Assembly: GCA_015501595.1 (NCBI GenBank)
Contig: JADNRX010000013.1
Location: 248,001 to 312,000 of the forward strand
Source of the DNA: Hymenopellis radicata
Lineage: Eukaryota; Basidiomycota; Agaricomycetes; Agaricales; Physalacriaceae
Direction: 5' to 3'
Length of the DNA: 64,000 nucleotides
Both the position numbers and the translations under genes were made by a program. Under the pieces are notes generated by a model, which was given only the letters and a program-made list of their open reading frames with translations, searched no databases and was not told where the DNA came from. Numbering within the stretch: position 1 is the stretch's first letter; every line of letters begins with the position of its first letter. Below are positions 1 to 14,191 of the stretch, piece by piece.

Positions 1-1085
1 AGGGATCGGATTATGAAAGCTACCTTTTTTGCGCAAGACGGCGCTGCCCAATTTCCACTTTTCGAGATCAACGATCTTGGCACCCTCCACGTCTGAAATC
101 AGTCCCATTTTATCTAGACGCTCGAGAGCTTTGTCCTGCCACTCCTTGCCAACCATACTCTCGCCAGTGTACACGTCGAACGCGACATTGAGACGCTCGT
201 ATTCTTCCGCATACTTTTTGACACTCATCTCCCGCCATACCCGCCAGTCCTTGAGGGCGTCTTCATCTCCATCCTCCATACGCTTGAACCACCGAGCAGC
301 CTCGGTCTTTACCTCTGGATTTGCTTCGGCCTCCTTGTTCACCTTGACATATACATCGAAAAGATGTTTTATAGCGTCCTTTTCGAGTTCTTCGCGAGAA
401 CCGTACTTTTCGAAGCCTGTGGCGATCAGACCAAACTAAAAGAGGTGTGAGCTATAGTCAAAGGACTAGATGGGTAGCTTGCCTGTGTGCCCCAATCACC
501 GAGGTAATTCATGGAAATGACGTCCCAGCCGCAGGTTTTGTAGAGATTTGCCAGAAAGGCGCCAATAATGGTACTTCGAAGATGGCCGACATGGAAGGAT
601 TTGGCGATATTGGGTGAGGAGTACTCGATGATGATCTTCTTCCCTTGGCCGGACGTGTTGGTGCCGTATTCTGGCTTGCCAGAGGGTGTATTGTATGTTA
701 ACGTATGGATCTGGTCGAGGATGTTGCGAATCATGGTAGTCGTGTTGAGTTGAAAGTGCAGAAAGGCCTTGTCGTGGGTGACTGAGGCGACATATTCATC
801 GGCTTCAAACTAGACAATTATTGACGGAAATGAGGCCAACAAGAATACACTCACTTTCTCGATAACTTTGGATGCGATTTCGTCGACTTTTCCGGGGAGG
901 CGGAAACGGGGTAGAGCAATGGTGAAATCGACGCCCTTTTTACCATAATCGACACCAGAATAGGCCTGTTCAAGGGAGAGCTGAGGCAGGGCGTCGGCGA
1001 CCTTTTTAGCAATAGAGGTACGGAAAAGATCCAAGGCGCATCGCGAGGGATCCGTGTCGGGGACGTGTGGCAGCGAGGAGGCCAT
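1..1085 (-). CDS. Arginyl-tRNA synthetase, cytosolic type (partial, C-terminus beyond left edge)
   Basis: Class I aminoacyl-tRNA synthetase that charges tRNA-Arg. Exons on the minus strand are 1085..855, 809..483 and 435..1, and the gene runs off the window. The N-terminal Arg-tRNA-synthetase additional domain (about the first 100 residues) is followed by the class I signature [19 protein letters not shown], whose HVGH is the HIGH box, then by [11 protein letters not shown]. The start is the first in-frame ATG; the upstream frame is open to a GTG near 1130 but has no ATG. Intron 2 (482..436) has a GC donor (CAG|GCAAGC) and is required to rebuild DWGTQ-FGL exactly. The gene is divergent from the LINKIN-like gene, with 98 bp between start codons. 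The KMSKS-side domain is not in the window. Confidence 0.95.
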
Positions 1086-1183
1086 TCTGCGGAAAGGCAG
1101 GCGATGCAAGGAGCGAAAGAAGAAAGCCACAATGAGTCACGGAAGTAGAAAACTGCAAGCTACCATATTGGGAATACACCACC

Positions 1184-3457
1184 ATGAGATGGACCACCAT
1201 CCTACTGGCGTGCCTGCCTCCAGCTCGCGCCCTCTGGCCCTTTGGTCACGACCGCTTCCACGGAAATTCCCTCGTCGACGCTGGCGCACGGGGCATTCTT
1301 ACCGGCGAGCGCGCAGTCGCGTTTGGTGACTTTAATGGCGACCAGTTGTCCGTCTCTATGCTCTATTCTTGGCCGTTGACTGACCACCATGCAGCTTGGA
1401 TATCCTTATGCTCGACGCCGACCAACAAACGATGATTGTATACCTCTGGGACCACAGTACGTCGCCTGTCTATTCAACTTCATGCCTAACACCGCCCATA
1501 GTGGCATTCGAATTCACCCAGTCCTCATCATTAAAGCACTCGGCAAAGATATACAACGTCGTACCGGGCGATTTTACTCATTCCGGTAAACTGGATCTGC
1601 TTGTCATGAGCGCAAGTAGCTCTTCGTCTAAAGCAATGGACATGTTTGTTTATCCCGCCTTGGTCACTGGAGGCTTTGGTACGTACAACACCTTCTCGAT
1701 ACCTTCTCTGACGTCCCATAGACACCAACCCCATCGCCATCCAATCTTCTACTCTCGCGCAGCCCATCCCAATCGACCTTGATGGAGATATGAAGATTGA
1801 CCTGTTGGGTGTTCCTGCCGACTCCACAGAAAAACTACAGGCGTGGCAAAACGTCTGGAATACCTCAAGTAAAGGCGGAGCACTGTTCAGCATGTAGGCC
1901 ACCGCGTCCGCTCTGACATGACACTTGACGAATTCACTGCCAGTATTGACCCCTCTTTCGATGGCCAGCACTGTACACTGGCTAACCCCCACAGTAATGC
2001 TGTGGTAGACCTTGACGGAGATTGTCTCGCGGGAAAGTCTTTCGTCTTCATCATATCCAGCTAACCAGCTTACCCACTCGTTCAGATGTCTTCCTTGTTT
2101 GCGATAATGGTTCTGGTACCCGCTCGTTCCAGATATGGGTCAACAACAAAGACTCTGGCTTTACCCTCGCACAGCAAGGCTCGCTTCCTTCTGGTGTACA
2201 AGCCATTTCCTTTGCCGACGTTGACAGAGATGGCACGATTGACATGATATTCCCGACTTGCCACGATGTGTCGCGTTCGACAGGCCTCGGAAGGGATTGC
2301 GAGATCAACGTAGTATATAACGAACAACTTCCGCTATGCGCCAGTGCAGATGTTGCAGGCGGAGAGGCGCAGGGGTGCCGGAGCCCGGAGAACTTGTGCG
2401 TGAGGGATGCGAGGTTCCGCTTTGACCTGGGCAAGACCGTGCGATTCAAGGTATCTGAAATAGTGGGAGGGGATCTCTTAGTTCTGGATACCACTGTTTC
2501 GCCTGCTATACCTGTTCCGATCAAACTGGGGGACGCCAACTTGGACGGGTTCCCGATTTACTGTTCGTGACTTCTGGGACACCGCGTTTAGTGTATTCCG
2601 TCCCGTGCGGAAAGGGTGTCGCTGGATGCTCCGCACAAGGATCTGGAAAGCGGGGATGGGAGTTGGAAGCGGGCGGGGCCGATGTCATGGACGTGATCAG
2701 TGATGCACGGGGCGTTGCATTCGTGGACATGGACGAGGACGGGACGCTAGATGTCCTGGTGCTGCGGTCTGGCGCGGAGAAGGTGACCTTTGTTCAAAAC
2801 AACTTCTACTACGATGCGTTCTTCTTGAAGGCGATCGTATTGAACGGAGCATGCGGCAATGGATGGTGCTATGCGGTTGTTAATGAAACGGAAGAGAAGT
2901 ATCATGTGGGTTCCATCTTCCCGCAGTTTTTTGTGTACCAAGTTGATCGGTTCCATTCAGCCATTTGGTGTATCCTACTCGGGCGCATCATACAAGTACA
3001 CTGTGCTTGATACCTCCGGGCGGCGCAGCGCTGCTCAGATCGGACAGCTTCCCCAGACATCGTATCACGCCCTACAGACGCCGTACGCCTTCTTTGGACT
3101 CGGTCGCACCAACAATTACATTGAGAATCTCTTCGTCGGAAGCACACTCCATGCGTCCGCACACTACATTAACCTCGAGGGAGTAATACCGAATAGCAAA
3201 GTTGTCATTTCCCCAGGAATTGACGGGGAGGCATGGAAGAGGCAGCTCTTTCTACGACCGGGAAAATGGATCCCATGGGTTACGGTCACGGTTGTGGTGG
3301 GCACCGGAGTTTTGGCGATTATTGTGCTTGTATTGCACCTGAGTGAGAAGGTACGTAACCTTTTCTTGGTTTGTTCCTTGTTAAATTGCTGTCACAGAGA
3401 GAAGATGAGCTCGAGCGAAGGAGGGCGTCCCATCATATCAACTTTGATGCGCTGTAG
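1184..3457 (+). CDS. LINKIN/ITFG1-like (T-cell immunomodulatory protein) FG-GAP membrane protein
   Basis: Type I membrane protein of the LINKIN/TIP family: signal peptide, beta-propeller of FG-GAP repeats, single C-terminal membrane helix and a short basic cytosolic tail (EDELERRRASHH). Repeats show calcium-loop motifs such as FGDFNGD, DLDGDMKIDLL, DVDRDGTIDM, DANLDGFP and DMDEDGTLDVL. Exons are 1184..1344, 1395..1456, 1502..1678, 1722..1893, 1944..2032, 2086..2905, 2961..3350 and 3398..3457, about 643 residues. Two oddities. The intron 2033..2085 has donor GAAAGT where GTAAGT is expected. The frame also breaks at about 2551-2557, where one base is missing between FP and LLFVTSGTP. Apart from that base the model closes in frame. 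The precise role in fungi is not known to me; animal homologues act in cell adhesion. Confidence 0.85.
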
Positions 3458-3617
3458 AGGTATATTACTTACATTGTATAATATGCATATCTTTATGAAT
3501 GGTTTCTGGGACGTTTGACATGAAGTAGCTGTCGAAGAGTAAACTGAGCTTTCAAATGATTCTTTCACAGCTTTGCAACGTTCTACAGGCATTACAGTCG
3601 AGTACAGCACAATCTAT

Positions 3618-4322
3618 TTAATCATCTAACGAAGGGAGGACATCACCAGTAACCTTTTCACCCAATGCAATTTGTTTGAACAGCTCGTACGCCCGCTCAA
3701 TCTCATCATTCACGATCACAACGTCGTGCACCGGGCCCTTTGCATACTCAATTTCCTTCACGGCGGTAGCCAATCGTTTCGCTACGGATGCTTCTGTTTC
3801 TGTCCCACGACCTTGCAAACGCTGTCTGAGAGCGGCCATGGATGGCGGGGAAATGAAACAATAAACGGGATTCAGCGATGTCTGCTTGATCTGTCTTACG
3901 CCCTGTATATTAAATTAGCTGTTGACGTACTGGCAGCAATATAGCAAGCCTACCTGGGCTTCGATGTCTAGTATACAACGGCGTCCCTGCTGCTGTACGT
4001 GTTGGACCGTCTGAAAGCTGGTGCCATAGTAATTGCCCGAGAACTCGGCGTATTCAATGAATGCGCCCTTGGCGATGAGATCCTTGAAGGCGTCGGTATT
4101 GACAAAGTGGTAATCCTTGCCCTCGGTCTCGCCTGGACGTGGCGTTCTGGTAGTATCTAAATAGACCTTTTAAGCGGAAGCAATACGTGCTACAGGGGTT
4201 GCATACTGACGAGAAACAGAAAAGCCGAATTTGTCTGGATATTCAGCAAAGAGGCGTTTCAAGAGAGTGCTTTTCCCGACACCGGAAGGGCCAAAGAGAA
4301 TGAGGGGGCGCACAAAGTCCAT
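3618..4322 (-). CDS. GUK1: Guanylate kinase
   Basis: Phosphorylates GMP to GDP with ATP; essential for GTP supply. Exons on the minus strand are 4322..4211, 4156..3954 and 3902..3618, giving exactly 200 codons (199 residues), the usual size. The P-loop GPSGVGKST is near residue 13, then [14 protein letters not shown] (GMP-binding region, split by intron 1), [17 protein letters not shown], and a C-terminal lid with many charged residues. The start is the first ATG before the P-loop. It is convergent with the LINKIN-like gene and divergent from the YANK-type kinase (327 bp between starts). The reading frame is intact. Confidence 0.96.
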
Positions 4323-4649
4323 GGTACGAAGATATTGGAGAGTACCTAAATTTATTCCACAGCATAACGTCACAAGTGTCACGATCACAGTCAGCAAGGT
4401 CTTTTACTTCTATTATTTCTTCCTTTTCCCCTCTCCGCGTCCTCGCTCGCTTTGATATCGTTGCGATATCCGTCCTTTCCCTCGCTCCCCGTCTCGGTGT
4501 GCTCCACTACTGCAGGGACCTTCCTTTCTCCCATAGCGGCGCCACCTCAGTTGCCCGCCAGTCAGCATCATTCATTTCAGCCCCGTCGACACGAGAACCG
4601 ACCATCCCGACCCCGTTCCTTTTACCGTCCTGCAACTCTTATAATCATA

Positions 4650-6428
<1,779 letters not shown>

Positions 6429-7421
6429 CTTGTTCGTTCTTTTCCTCCGCTCTATTTATTCCTGGCTAATGCCCACTGTAGTATTTTATGATTTCCGTCT
6501 TGTACATGCGTCTCCTATCTCGTCTGTTCTATTGTTCTTGGGCCCAACCACGTCCATATTTCTGCGCATCTCACATATTTTTCCTAACACGTTCTTTTGT
6601 ATTAATTTAGGTTCTTCTATGCTCGCGTTGCGTTTTGTCGATGCCGACGATATGGCTTCGGGTTCCTGTTTTCTTTCCTTCGTGGTATTATTATGGTCTC
6701 TTCGTAGTAATTGGCGCTATGTGCGCCTTGTATGTGGACGTGGAATGGAGATTACGAATATTAATACTTTATACCCACTCTCGCTTCAATAAACGGCTGT
6801 CTTGAGAATCAGTTTGGGACTGATGTATCTGCAGGTACATATGGACTAATGTCTGTAACTGATGGACATCCCGTTTTCGAAACACAGCGATATTGTTTTA
6901 CAGGACTGATGGTGGTACTGCGTACGAAACAGTGATGATCTGTCGAGGGCGGTGGGAATGTGGCGTACATCAGTCCTTGATGATCACTGCCAAACATTGA
7001 ATGGAATCTGTATGTTTGTGGGAAATAGCCATGTCAGGTCCTTCAACCGAAGCCACTACCGCCTGACGCGTTCCACTGACAGTGACAGTTGACTATGCGC
7101 CATACTATTGATGAATAGACCTGGGATGAGGCGACGGAAACAGCAGCGGCACACTGCTTGAAAACAACGCAAAGAGATATCCTAGATCTTCGTGAGAGGA
7201 CTGTTGACGACGAAAAACGCCATCCACGGCAATGAACCTAATACATATCGGAAGGCTTTAACAGCGCCACACGCTCTTTCATAAGTTCCCTCGCCATCAC
7301 ACAGTGCATTGAAATTCATTATCCGATATTGCATTCCAGACAGTGTCAACCTTGTCCTTCTACGTATAGTACTGATTAAAATAGGAAGCCAATTCAAGGG
7401 AAGGACGTCAAGGTTAGTCTA
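6429..7421. other. Convergent intergenic region, no gene seen
   Basis: About 1 kb between the 3' end of the kinase and the 3' end of the KGD1 gene. The first part, to about 6790, is T-rich and probably 3' UTR. The open frames here show no domain, codon pattern or splice logic that I can support. Confidence 0.5.
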
Positions 7422-10400
7422 TCATACATCGAAAGCTGTATTGATGAAGTGTTCAATCTCCTTCTTGTGCTGCGCCTAAAATGACGAGTTAGGAAACGAT
7501 CGTTTAGACTTTGTAATTGTAACATACTTTGCTTCCAGTAGCGACGGAGCTTGTAGGATCACGACCAGCATAGAAGGGGTACTTGCCCTTGTGGTACTCT
7601 GTCTGGCTACAGGCAGTGTAGATTCGGGGTCCGACGTAGCTCCATGCTCCGTTGTTCAAAGGCTCCTCTTGGCACCAAAGGAGGCTCGCGTTGGGGTACT
7701 TGTCGAGATGAGGTGTGATCTTGGGGGAAGCTCAATGAAACCAAGCGCTTAAGCAAGCAATAAGTAACGTACGAGGTCGTATGGGAAAGGCGAAATCTGC
7801 TCGATCCGGCTTATGGCGATATCGGTGATGCCTCTTTCCTCACGAGCTGCCAGCAAAGTGTGATATACTTGGCCTGTATTCGGGGTCATCGATCGTTCAA
7901 AGAAGGATGCTTGTGGGCACCTACCAGTGCAAAGAACATGTCTCTTAATGTGCTCGGGGGCGACGAGGCTGTCAGGATGAGAATCGGGAAGATACCTCTG
8001 GAAGTTGGTTTCTCCGATCATCTCAGAGAGATCAGAGCGGGCCTTGGGGTGTCGCAACAAGTTTTTGGAGAAGAACACAATGAGCTGAAAATTCTGTTAG
8101 TAATGCACCGCAAAATGTGTGAATCAAGAGCTCACAGGCTTCCGGAAGTCGCGGTGAATCTGACGACGAAGAACATGGAACTAGAGGGATCATTAAAAAC
8201 AGGCCAAGAACCAAAACATTCGCATACGTAGTTAGCAGGTGTACTATCGAAGATGTCAGCTAAGTTGTTCCAAAGGTCAAAGAAGAGCTCACGTTGGGTA
8301 GACGACTTGCATGTTGCAGTCCTGGTGTTGCCTCTCGATCTTCTCTTTCGAAGGGAAGACGTTAGGGTGGTCATCACATAACTGCAAGAACCGTTCCAGC
8401 CTTCCACTGGAGTGCTCAGGTCCTTGACCATCGTATCCATGTGGCAAGCTCATGACCAGACCAGTCCTCTGAAGCCATTTCCTCTCGCCGGCAGCGATAA
8501 ATTGGTCAATGATACATTGCGCGTTGTTGGCAAAGTCACCAAATTGTGCCTCCCACATGGTGAGCGAGTCCGGCGATACCAGTGAGTAGCCTAGCTCGAA
8601 CCCAAGACAGCCGAATTCCGATAAATGAGAGTTGCACACGACGAAGCGGCTTTGCGACGAGCCAAGATTGTTAAGAGGAACATACTGCGCTTCATTGTTT
8701 TGGTCGTGGATCACAGCGTGGCGCTGAGAGAAGGTCCCACGCTCAACGTCCTGTCCAGAAACACGAACGTGAATCTTTTCCAAAGCCAACGATCCAAACG
8801 CCAGTGCCTCAGCAGTCGACCAGTCTATGTTAGTGCCCTCTTCGACAGTCTTCCCACGCGTAGCGAGAATACGGGCCAGATTCTTGTGGGGAGTGAAACC
8901 GTTCGGGTACGTAGAGATAGCTTTACCAACACGTTGAAGCGTTTCTTCGTCGGAGCCAGTGACGCGAGTGGGAAGAGTCTGATCGGCTAGCTGCTTGGGA
9001 GAGGGGAAACCTTGCCAGGACGCAGACAGCCACTCTTTGCTAGTGGGTACATAGTCCTTAGCAGCATTCGCGGCCTTCTCGAGCATGCCCCAAACCCATG
9101 TCTTATGCTCCTCGATATCCTTCTCAGTGAAGGTCCCGCGTCCAACAAGGAATTTAGTGTACTGGGTAAGAGGCGTGGGCTGTTTCTGGATGGCGAGATA
9201 CATGCGCGGCTGAGTGAACATGGGCTGATCCGTCTCGTTATGTCCATATCGACGGTAACAGACGATGTCGATGACGACATCCCTCTTGTACTTGGCGCGG
9301 TAGTCTGCAGCGAGCTGGCAAACGAAGGTCACAGCTTCGGTGTTATCTCCGTTGACGTGGAAAATGGGCGAGTCGATGGACTTGGCGATATCTGAAGGGT
9401 AAGGGGTAGACCGGGCGAAACGAGGATCAGTAGTGAAACCAATCTGGTTGTTGACGATGAGATGGATAGTGCCTCCAGTGCCGTAACTGGGAAGGTTGTG
9501 CATGCCCATTGTCTCGTAAACAACACCCTGGCCGGCGAAAGCGGCATCACCGTGAAGAAGTACACCCATAGCCGTGCTGTGAGCCGTTTCGTCGTTCTCG
9601 AAATGCTGGATAGCGCGGGTTTTACCAAGGACAACAGGATCTTCAGCCTCGAGGTGGGAAGGATTGGCGACGAGAGACAGGGCGACCTTCTTGCCGGACG
9701 GCGTAGGCCTGACATAGTTGGCGCCAAGATGATATTTGACGTCTCCAGCGGGCGAATCATCATCCTCCGTGCCGGTGAATTCGTTCAAGATTGCCTCGAT
9801 GGGTTTTCGAATGACGTTCGCAAGTACGTTGAGCCGACCACGGTGAGGCATGCCGATGGTAACGTGCTTGACACCGTGTTCGACCGAGCGATCAATCAGA
9901 GCCTTCATGCCAGGAATGAGGGCCTCGCAGCCTTCCAAACCAAACCGTTTTTCGTTGGGGAACTTGGACGAAATGAACTTTTCGAAAGACTCCGACCAAA
10001 TGAGACGGTCAAGAATCATGCGCTTTTCGTCGATGGTGTAGTTCCAAGGTTTTGGTATTTCCACGCGTTCTCGGATCCAATCGCACTGCTCCTTGTCGGG
10101 AATATGCACATACTGGATACCGACAGCGCCGCCTAGAAAAATGTCAGGAAACGGACAGTGCAGTACCAAGCGGGAAAGACATACAGTATATGCGTTGACA
10201 AAGCTTGATGATTTCGCCCAATTTCATTGTTTTCCGCTCATCTGTGGCAAAGTGGGGCAGAATGCCGGGACCCAAGGAAATGTCTTTCTCCAGATCACGC
10301 TCAGTGAAACCATAACGGCTCAGCTCAAGCTCTGGCGGACGGACATCAGCCAAGTCTGCGTCGAGGATGCCCAGAGGGTCCAGCTCAGCGACGTGATGGC

Positions 10401-10823
10401 CACGGACTTGGTAGGCGCGGACAAGAAGTTGCACCTGTCGACGCTAAACTCAAAAGAGAAACAAGAGCAAGGCCTTCAAAAACGCACTTTGAGATGGTCA
10501 TCGAGCTCGCCAGCACCGGGAAGGTGAAGGGCAGGCGCGCCATCTGCGGGCGCAGCGACTAGCCTTGGAGGTGGAGTGAAGGCCTGGGAGCCCAGACCTT
10601 TGTCAAGGCCAGAGAAATACGCATCCCAAGAGGCATGGACGGACTGCGGGTCCTTACGCCAATGCTTGTACATCTCTTCGGCGTAATACGTGTTGGTCCC
10701 GTTTGCGAAAGGGTCATTGGGCGATGGCGATGGCGTCGCGAGACCGCGCCGCGCCGCCAGCTGGAAGACAGTGGCGGGGCGACAGATGGGTCGCAGCCGA
10801 CGCAGCGCTTGCCGTGTTAGCAT
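7422..10823 (-). CDS. KGD1: 2-oxoglutarate dehydrogenase E1 component, mitochondrial
   Basis: Thiamine-diphosphate dependent E1 subunit of the 2-oxoglutarate dehydrogenase complex of the TCA cycle. Minus-strand exons are 10823..10488, 10434..10185, 10132..8293, 8243..8228, 8180..8136, 8084..7925, 7873..7773, 7719..7528 and 7475..7422, giving 997 residues in perfect frame. The basic N-terminus ([12 protein letters not shown]) is a mitochondrial targeting peptide. Seen in order: [49 protein letters not shown] (cofactor-binding core), [33 protein letters not shown], and [20 protein letters not shown] at the C-terminus. Exon 4 is only 16 nt and encodes the end of PTTPANY. It is tandem with the ligase gene upstream. 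Confidence 0.97.
8228..8243 (-). other. KGD1: 16-nt microexon of KGD1
   Basis: Flanked by a 49-nt intron (8292..8244) and a 47-nt intron (8227..8181), both GT-AG. It supplies T ACA CCT GCT AAC TAC, so that YPT-TPANY-FHVLRRQ matches the conserved E1 sequence. Without it the frame does not join. Confidence 0.85.
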
Positions 10824-10971
10824 GCTTGACCTACAACCGTCAAGGTGAGGAAGAAGAGAATGGATTACTCCGGTCCGAATTCAGCCGTCAAATCCGACCG
10901 CGTCCGTTGGCTCTATATTTACCATCCCCCGCAAATAATACACGCAGTAAATACCCTTCCTACATATATGC

Positions 10972-13900
10972 TCATTCAAAAACATGTGCGTGAGACTCAA
11001 GATTCTCATCGAACGGTACATCCACCTCAACAACCCAGATTGGTACCCGAGACACGCTGATCCTTGATCCAGCTTTCTCCAAGTGACTCTCCACTGCAGC
11101 TCTATTCTCCGCATCGACCACAATAAGGCCTCTCTCGCACCACGGGGATTTGGCATCTCCAATCCAGCCGCATCCTTGCAGTAAACCGTCGAGATCATGA
11201 ATATGATTGAAGGGTGAAAGACGCGCTTTCCAGGACCGTGATCCTGCACGCGTAACTGAGTGGCACATATGCCACATCGTCTTCCGCTTGAATTCGTCCT
11301 GAAGCGTGGAGCGTACAAGCAAGGCGGGCTCGGATTTGGACATTGGAAGTGGCTTTGGTGCTGGTGAGGGTCTGGGTGTAAGCAATGAGAGTGATCTGGC
11401 GCAATTCGTTCCTTTTAGAGGGATCGAAGCCTTCTTTGTGCGTTTGCATGGCGATGGTATAGAGTCCGAATCGTCTTTGTCGCGGCTCCGTTTGAGGCTA
11501 GTTTTCCTACCGGCTAGTCGTTGAATGAAGTCTTTGGCACGCTCTGCTGCATTATCAAGACACCGAACACTTTTGTGTATTGTCGATGATCTGAAGAGAG
11601 CCGCAGCTTGACGAGCATATCTAGCCTTGCTTGGATCTCTCCCACATGCCTTTCGAGCGATTTCATGGAGCTCTTGCGCTGTTACCGCGTAGGTCCAGTC
11701 TCGCTCCTTTCCTCTGTATAATTTGCTGAGTCTTGGGAAGCGTAGCTCGTATCGCTGCCAGTGATGATGCATGAGTTTCTGCTTGGCAGCGCATCCAATT
11801 AAACACAAACACTCACTCGATTTTTGGGAGAGACAGTGAATCCAGCGCCGTAGACTTCTGCAAGTAGTGGAACTTCGAGAAGCAGTCTCGGTAGCACCAA
11901 CGCAGAATACAATGTGAAATCGTAAGGTAACTTCTGTCTTCCCGCCTGTCGAAAGGTGAGTAGTGCTACACATCAAGAATTGGATTCCTTCACCTCAGTC
12001 GACAACTCCTTCTGCTTGACATGATCAGCGCTCGAGATCCAGAAGTTCAGGTGCTCGAGGGCTTCTCTTGTCAAGGCAGGGCCATATTCGGCAGTAAAGT
12101 ATATATCGAAATGCGGTCGGATGTCAGGCTGAGGCGTGATAATCAGCAAGTATTTATGAGAGTAGGAATGCTCTTACATTCCGCTTGACCTCATCCATGT
12201 TGGTCACGACGCCAAGATACAGCGTCGTAAGCACCTCAGTGGTAACTACAAGTTGAACGTGAGCCGACGAGAAAAATAGAAGACATGAGAAACCGACCAT
12301 GAAGACCCGAAGCGCGTCCCTTGCTCCATCCGGCTCCCAGAAGGACAACATCAACTGTATCTCCGACGCCTACGGCAATTCTAAGCTTCTAACCAATTAG
12401 ACGAACAACATACAGACCTGGAATATAATCCCTCTTCATCTTGGTCCATGGACTGGAGAATTGGTTGTATCGCCCGTTATCCGCTTTCAACATCAAGCCC
12501 TCCTCAAACTCAGCAAAGGTTTGAGCGCATAAGCGATTGAGCTCTGCTTCTGCAGCACACCTATTCCTCGTGTCGATTGCGCACTGTTTGGAAAGCATAC
12601 ATTGACCTTCTTCAACTCGAAGAATGGTCTCCAAAATCCGTCGACGCTCTGAGTAGCGGCATTCGAGGAGAGACCGGTCATCCAGATACAGAACATCGAA
12701 GAATACGAGGGCAAGATGGCGCTCATCGTCATCATGTTCGATAGATGTAAGGGAAGATGTATCGCTGTCCTCCGTGGCCGATGTATGCCGGTGCTTCTTC
12801 CGGGGACCTTCAGCAGTGGCCGCAACCAAACTGCGAATGCGCCAAAATTCTAGACAAAGGGACTCAAAAAACGGAATTAGGATAAAGAAAAAATATTACC
12901 ATCTATGCGATTTTCTACCTTGTCGTAGGCAACCATTTCTGCATCCAGTATGACATTCCGCCGTACGCGACCTGGCGACTTGGGACCAAACACAGCGCTG
13001 CGAGCAATTGAATGGACACCTGTCCGATCCAACGTCGAATTCCGTTGGCTTTTGCTGAATATCGTGATACGCGGTTCGTCTCCTGGAATATACTCCAAAT
13101 GAATCTGTGCTCTCTCGCCGTCGTATTTCGTTTCCGCATACAGTGTCCTGACAGACTTGTCGTAGCATCCTATGGCATGGCTCGCATTAAGACCCTTGGT
13201 TGATTTTGGGATCTATGTGAGGATTGAGCACCCACCAAGCGGCTAGAGCAAAAACAACATACCGCTATCGGGACATGCAGAGTGGGCTCTTCAACCATCG
13301 TGCCTTCCTCCCAAGCCTTACATGCTTGGTCAATCGTAGCCTGGCGTTTATAATGCCTAAGCATTTGACCGCCCTTGTCCCAAGCCAGCATAGCCTGTTC
13401 CTTCGTCAACTCGGAAAACGATTTGGTATTGTATTTTCGAAGGGCATCAACGGTATTCGTGCCCTCGGGGACGCGATACAGGATGGGCTTCAGATCCTTG
13501 AGAATGATTTCGGTAAGAAAACCTGCAGCCTCGGGCTCCAGTTTGCCGAAGACATCGCGTACGACGTGTACCCTTTTCCTATGCTCCTTGTCGGCCTGTT
13601 TCTCCCGAACGTGCTCTGCTGAGAATCCTGACTTCGCAGCGAGCTCGTCAAGAAACGCGTCAATCTCTTCCAGGCTGAGATCATCTTTTGGACCCTAATG
13701 AATCATCAGTATTAAACCAGTTGTGTACCCGGATGATGTAACTTACAGTTGCCGTGTGCTTCATTATTTCGCATACCTCTAAGCCCAGGGAACCTTTATT
13801 ACCGGACTGATTCCAGCTCAACAGTTGTGCCGTGTCAAACCCAAGTGCATCGGCGATAACCAGAGCGAGTGTATACTCCTGCATATGATATTTTCTATCT

Positions 13901-14191
13901 ACATCCTCTTCCGGAAAGAGAAGTTTGAAGATAATGGAGGCCGTTCCGGGGGAGGGTTGGGATACTGTTTCCGAAAGTTCTCGATCCAAGCACGAAACTT
14001 ATTTAACGCTGAGTTCTCTTCGTGGCGGTCTTTTCTGGTGACTGGGATGGGAGTAACATCGGCGATGGCCTTAAACAGGCTTATGACACTGGGCGACTTT
14101 TCTTCAGGCGTTGGGTACAGCATGGAAGACAGTAAACTCACACGTTGAACTTGATCGGACTGTCTATGTCGCGCTTGAGGTGAGGCGACAT
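10972..14191 (-). CDS. ATP-dependent DNA ligase, LIG4-like, without BRCT domains
   Basis: Joins DNA nicks through an enzyme-AMP intermediate. Minus-strand exons are 14191..14142, 14079..13747, 13694..13263, 13212..12900, 12849..12418, 12369..12298, 12245..12178, 12128..11994, 11945..11817 and 11781..10972, about 924 residues. The N-terminal ligase domain (PIKFNVLFKAIADV onward) precedes the adenylation domain with catalytic lysine motif AETKYDGERAQIH, LDAEMVAYD, FDVLYLDD, EEGLMLKAD and KMKRDYIPGVGDTVDVVLLGA, then an OB-fold region. The C-terminal 270 residues contain YELRFPRLSKLYRGKERDW, a basic Ser-rich linker and a segment I cannot assign; no BRCT repeat is visible. One base is missing in a G/C run near 13947-13952: exon 2 reads NPPP in one frame and GTASIIFKLLFPEED in the next. 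Intron 11816..11782 is only 35 nt. Confidence 0.85.

Noticed and set aside
8289..10139. Large plus-strand open frames opposite KGD1 (for example 9462..10136)
   Set aside because: They are shadows of the strongly conserved minus-strand exon, and no splice or domain logic supports them.
13899..13989. An intron at the ligase frame switch instead of a missing base
   Set aside because: The only donor/acceptor pair would give a roughly 35-nt intron and delete the RAWIENFRKQ helix. A lost base in the C/G run restores the domain and the overall length.
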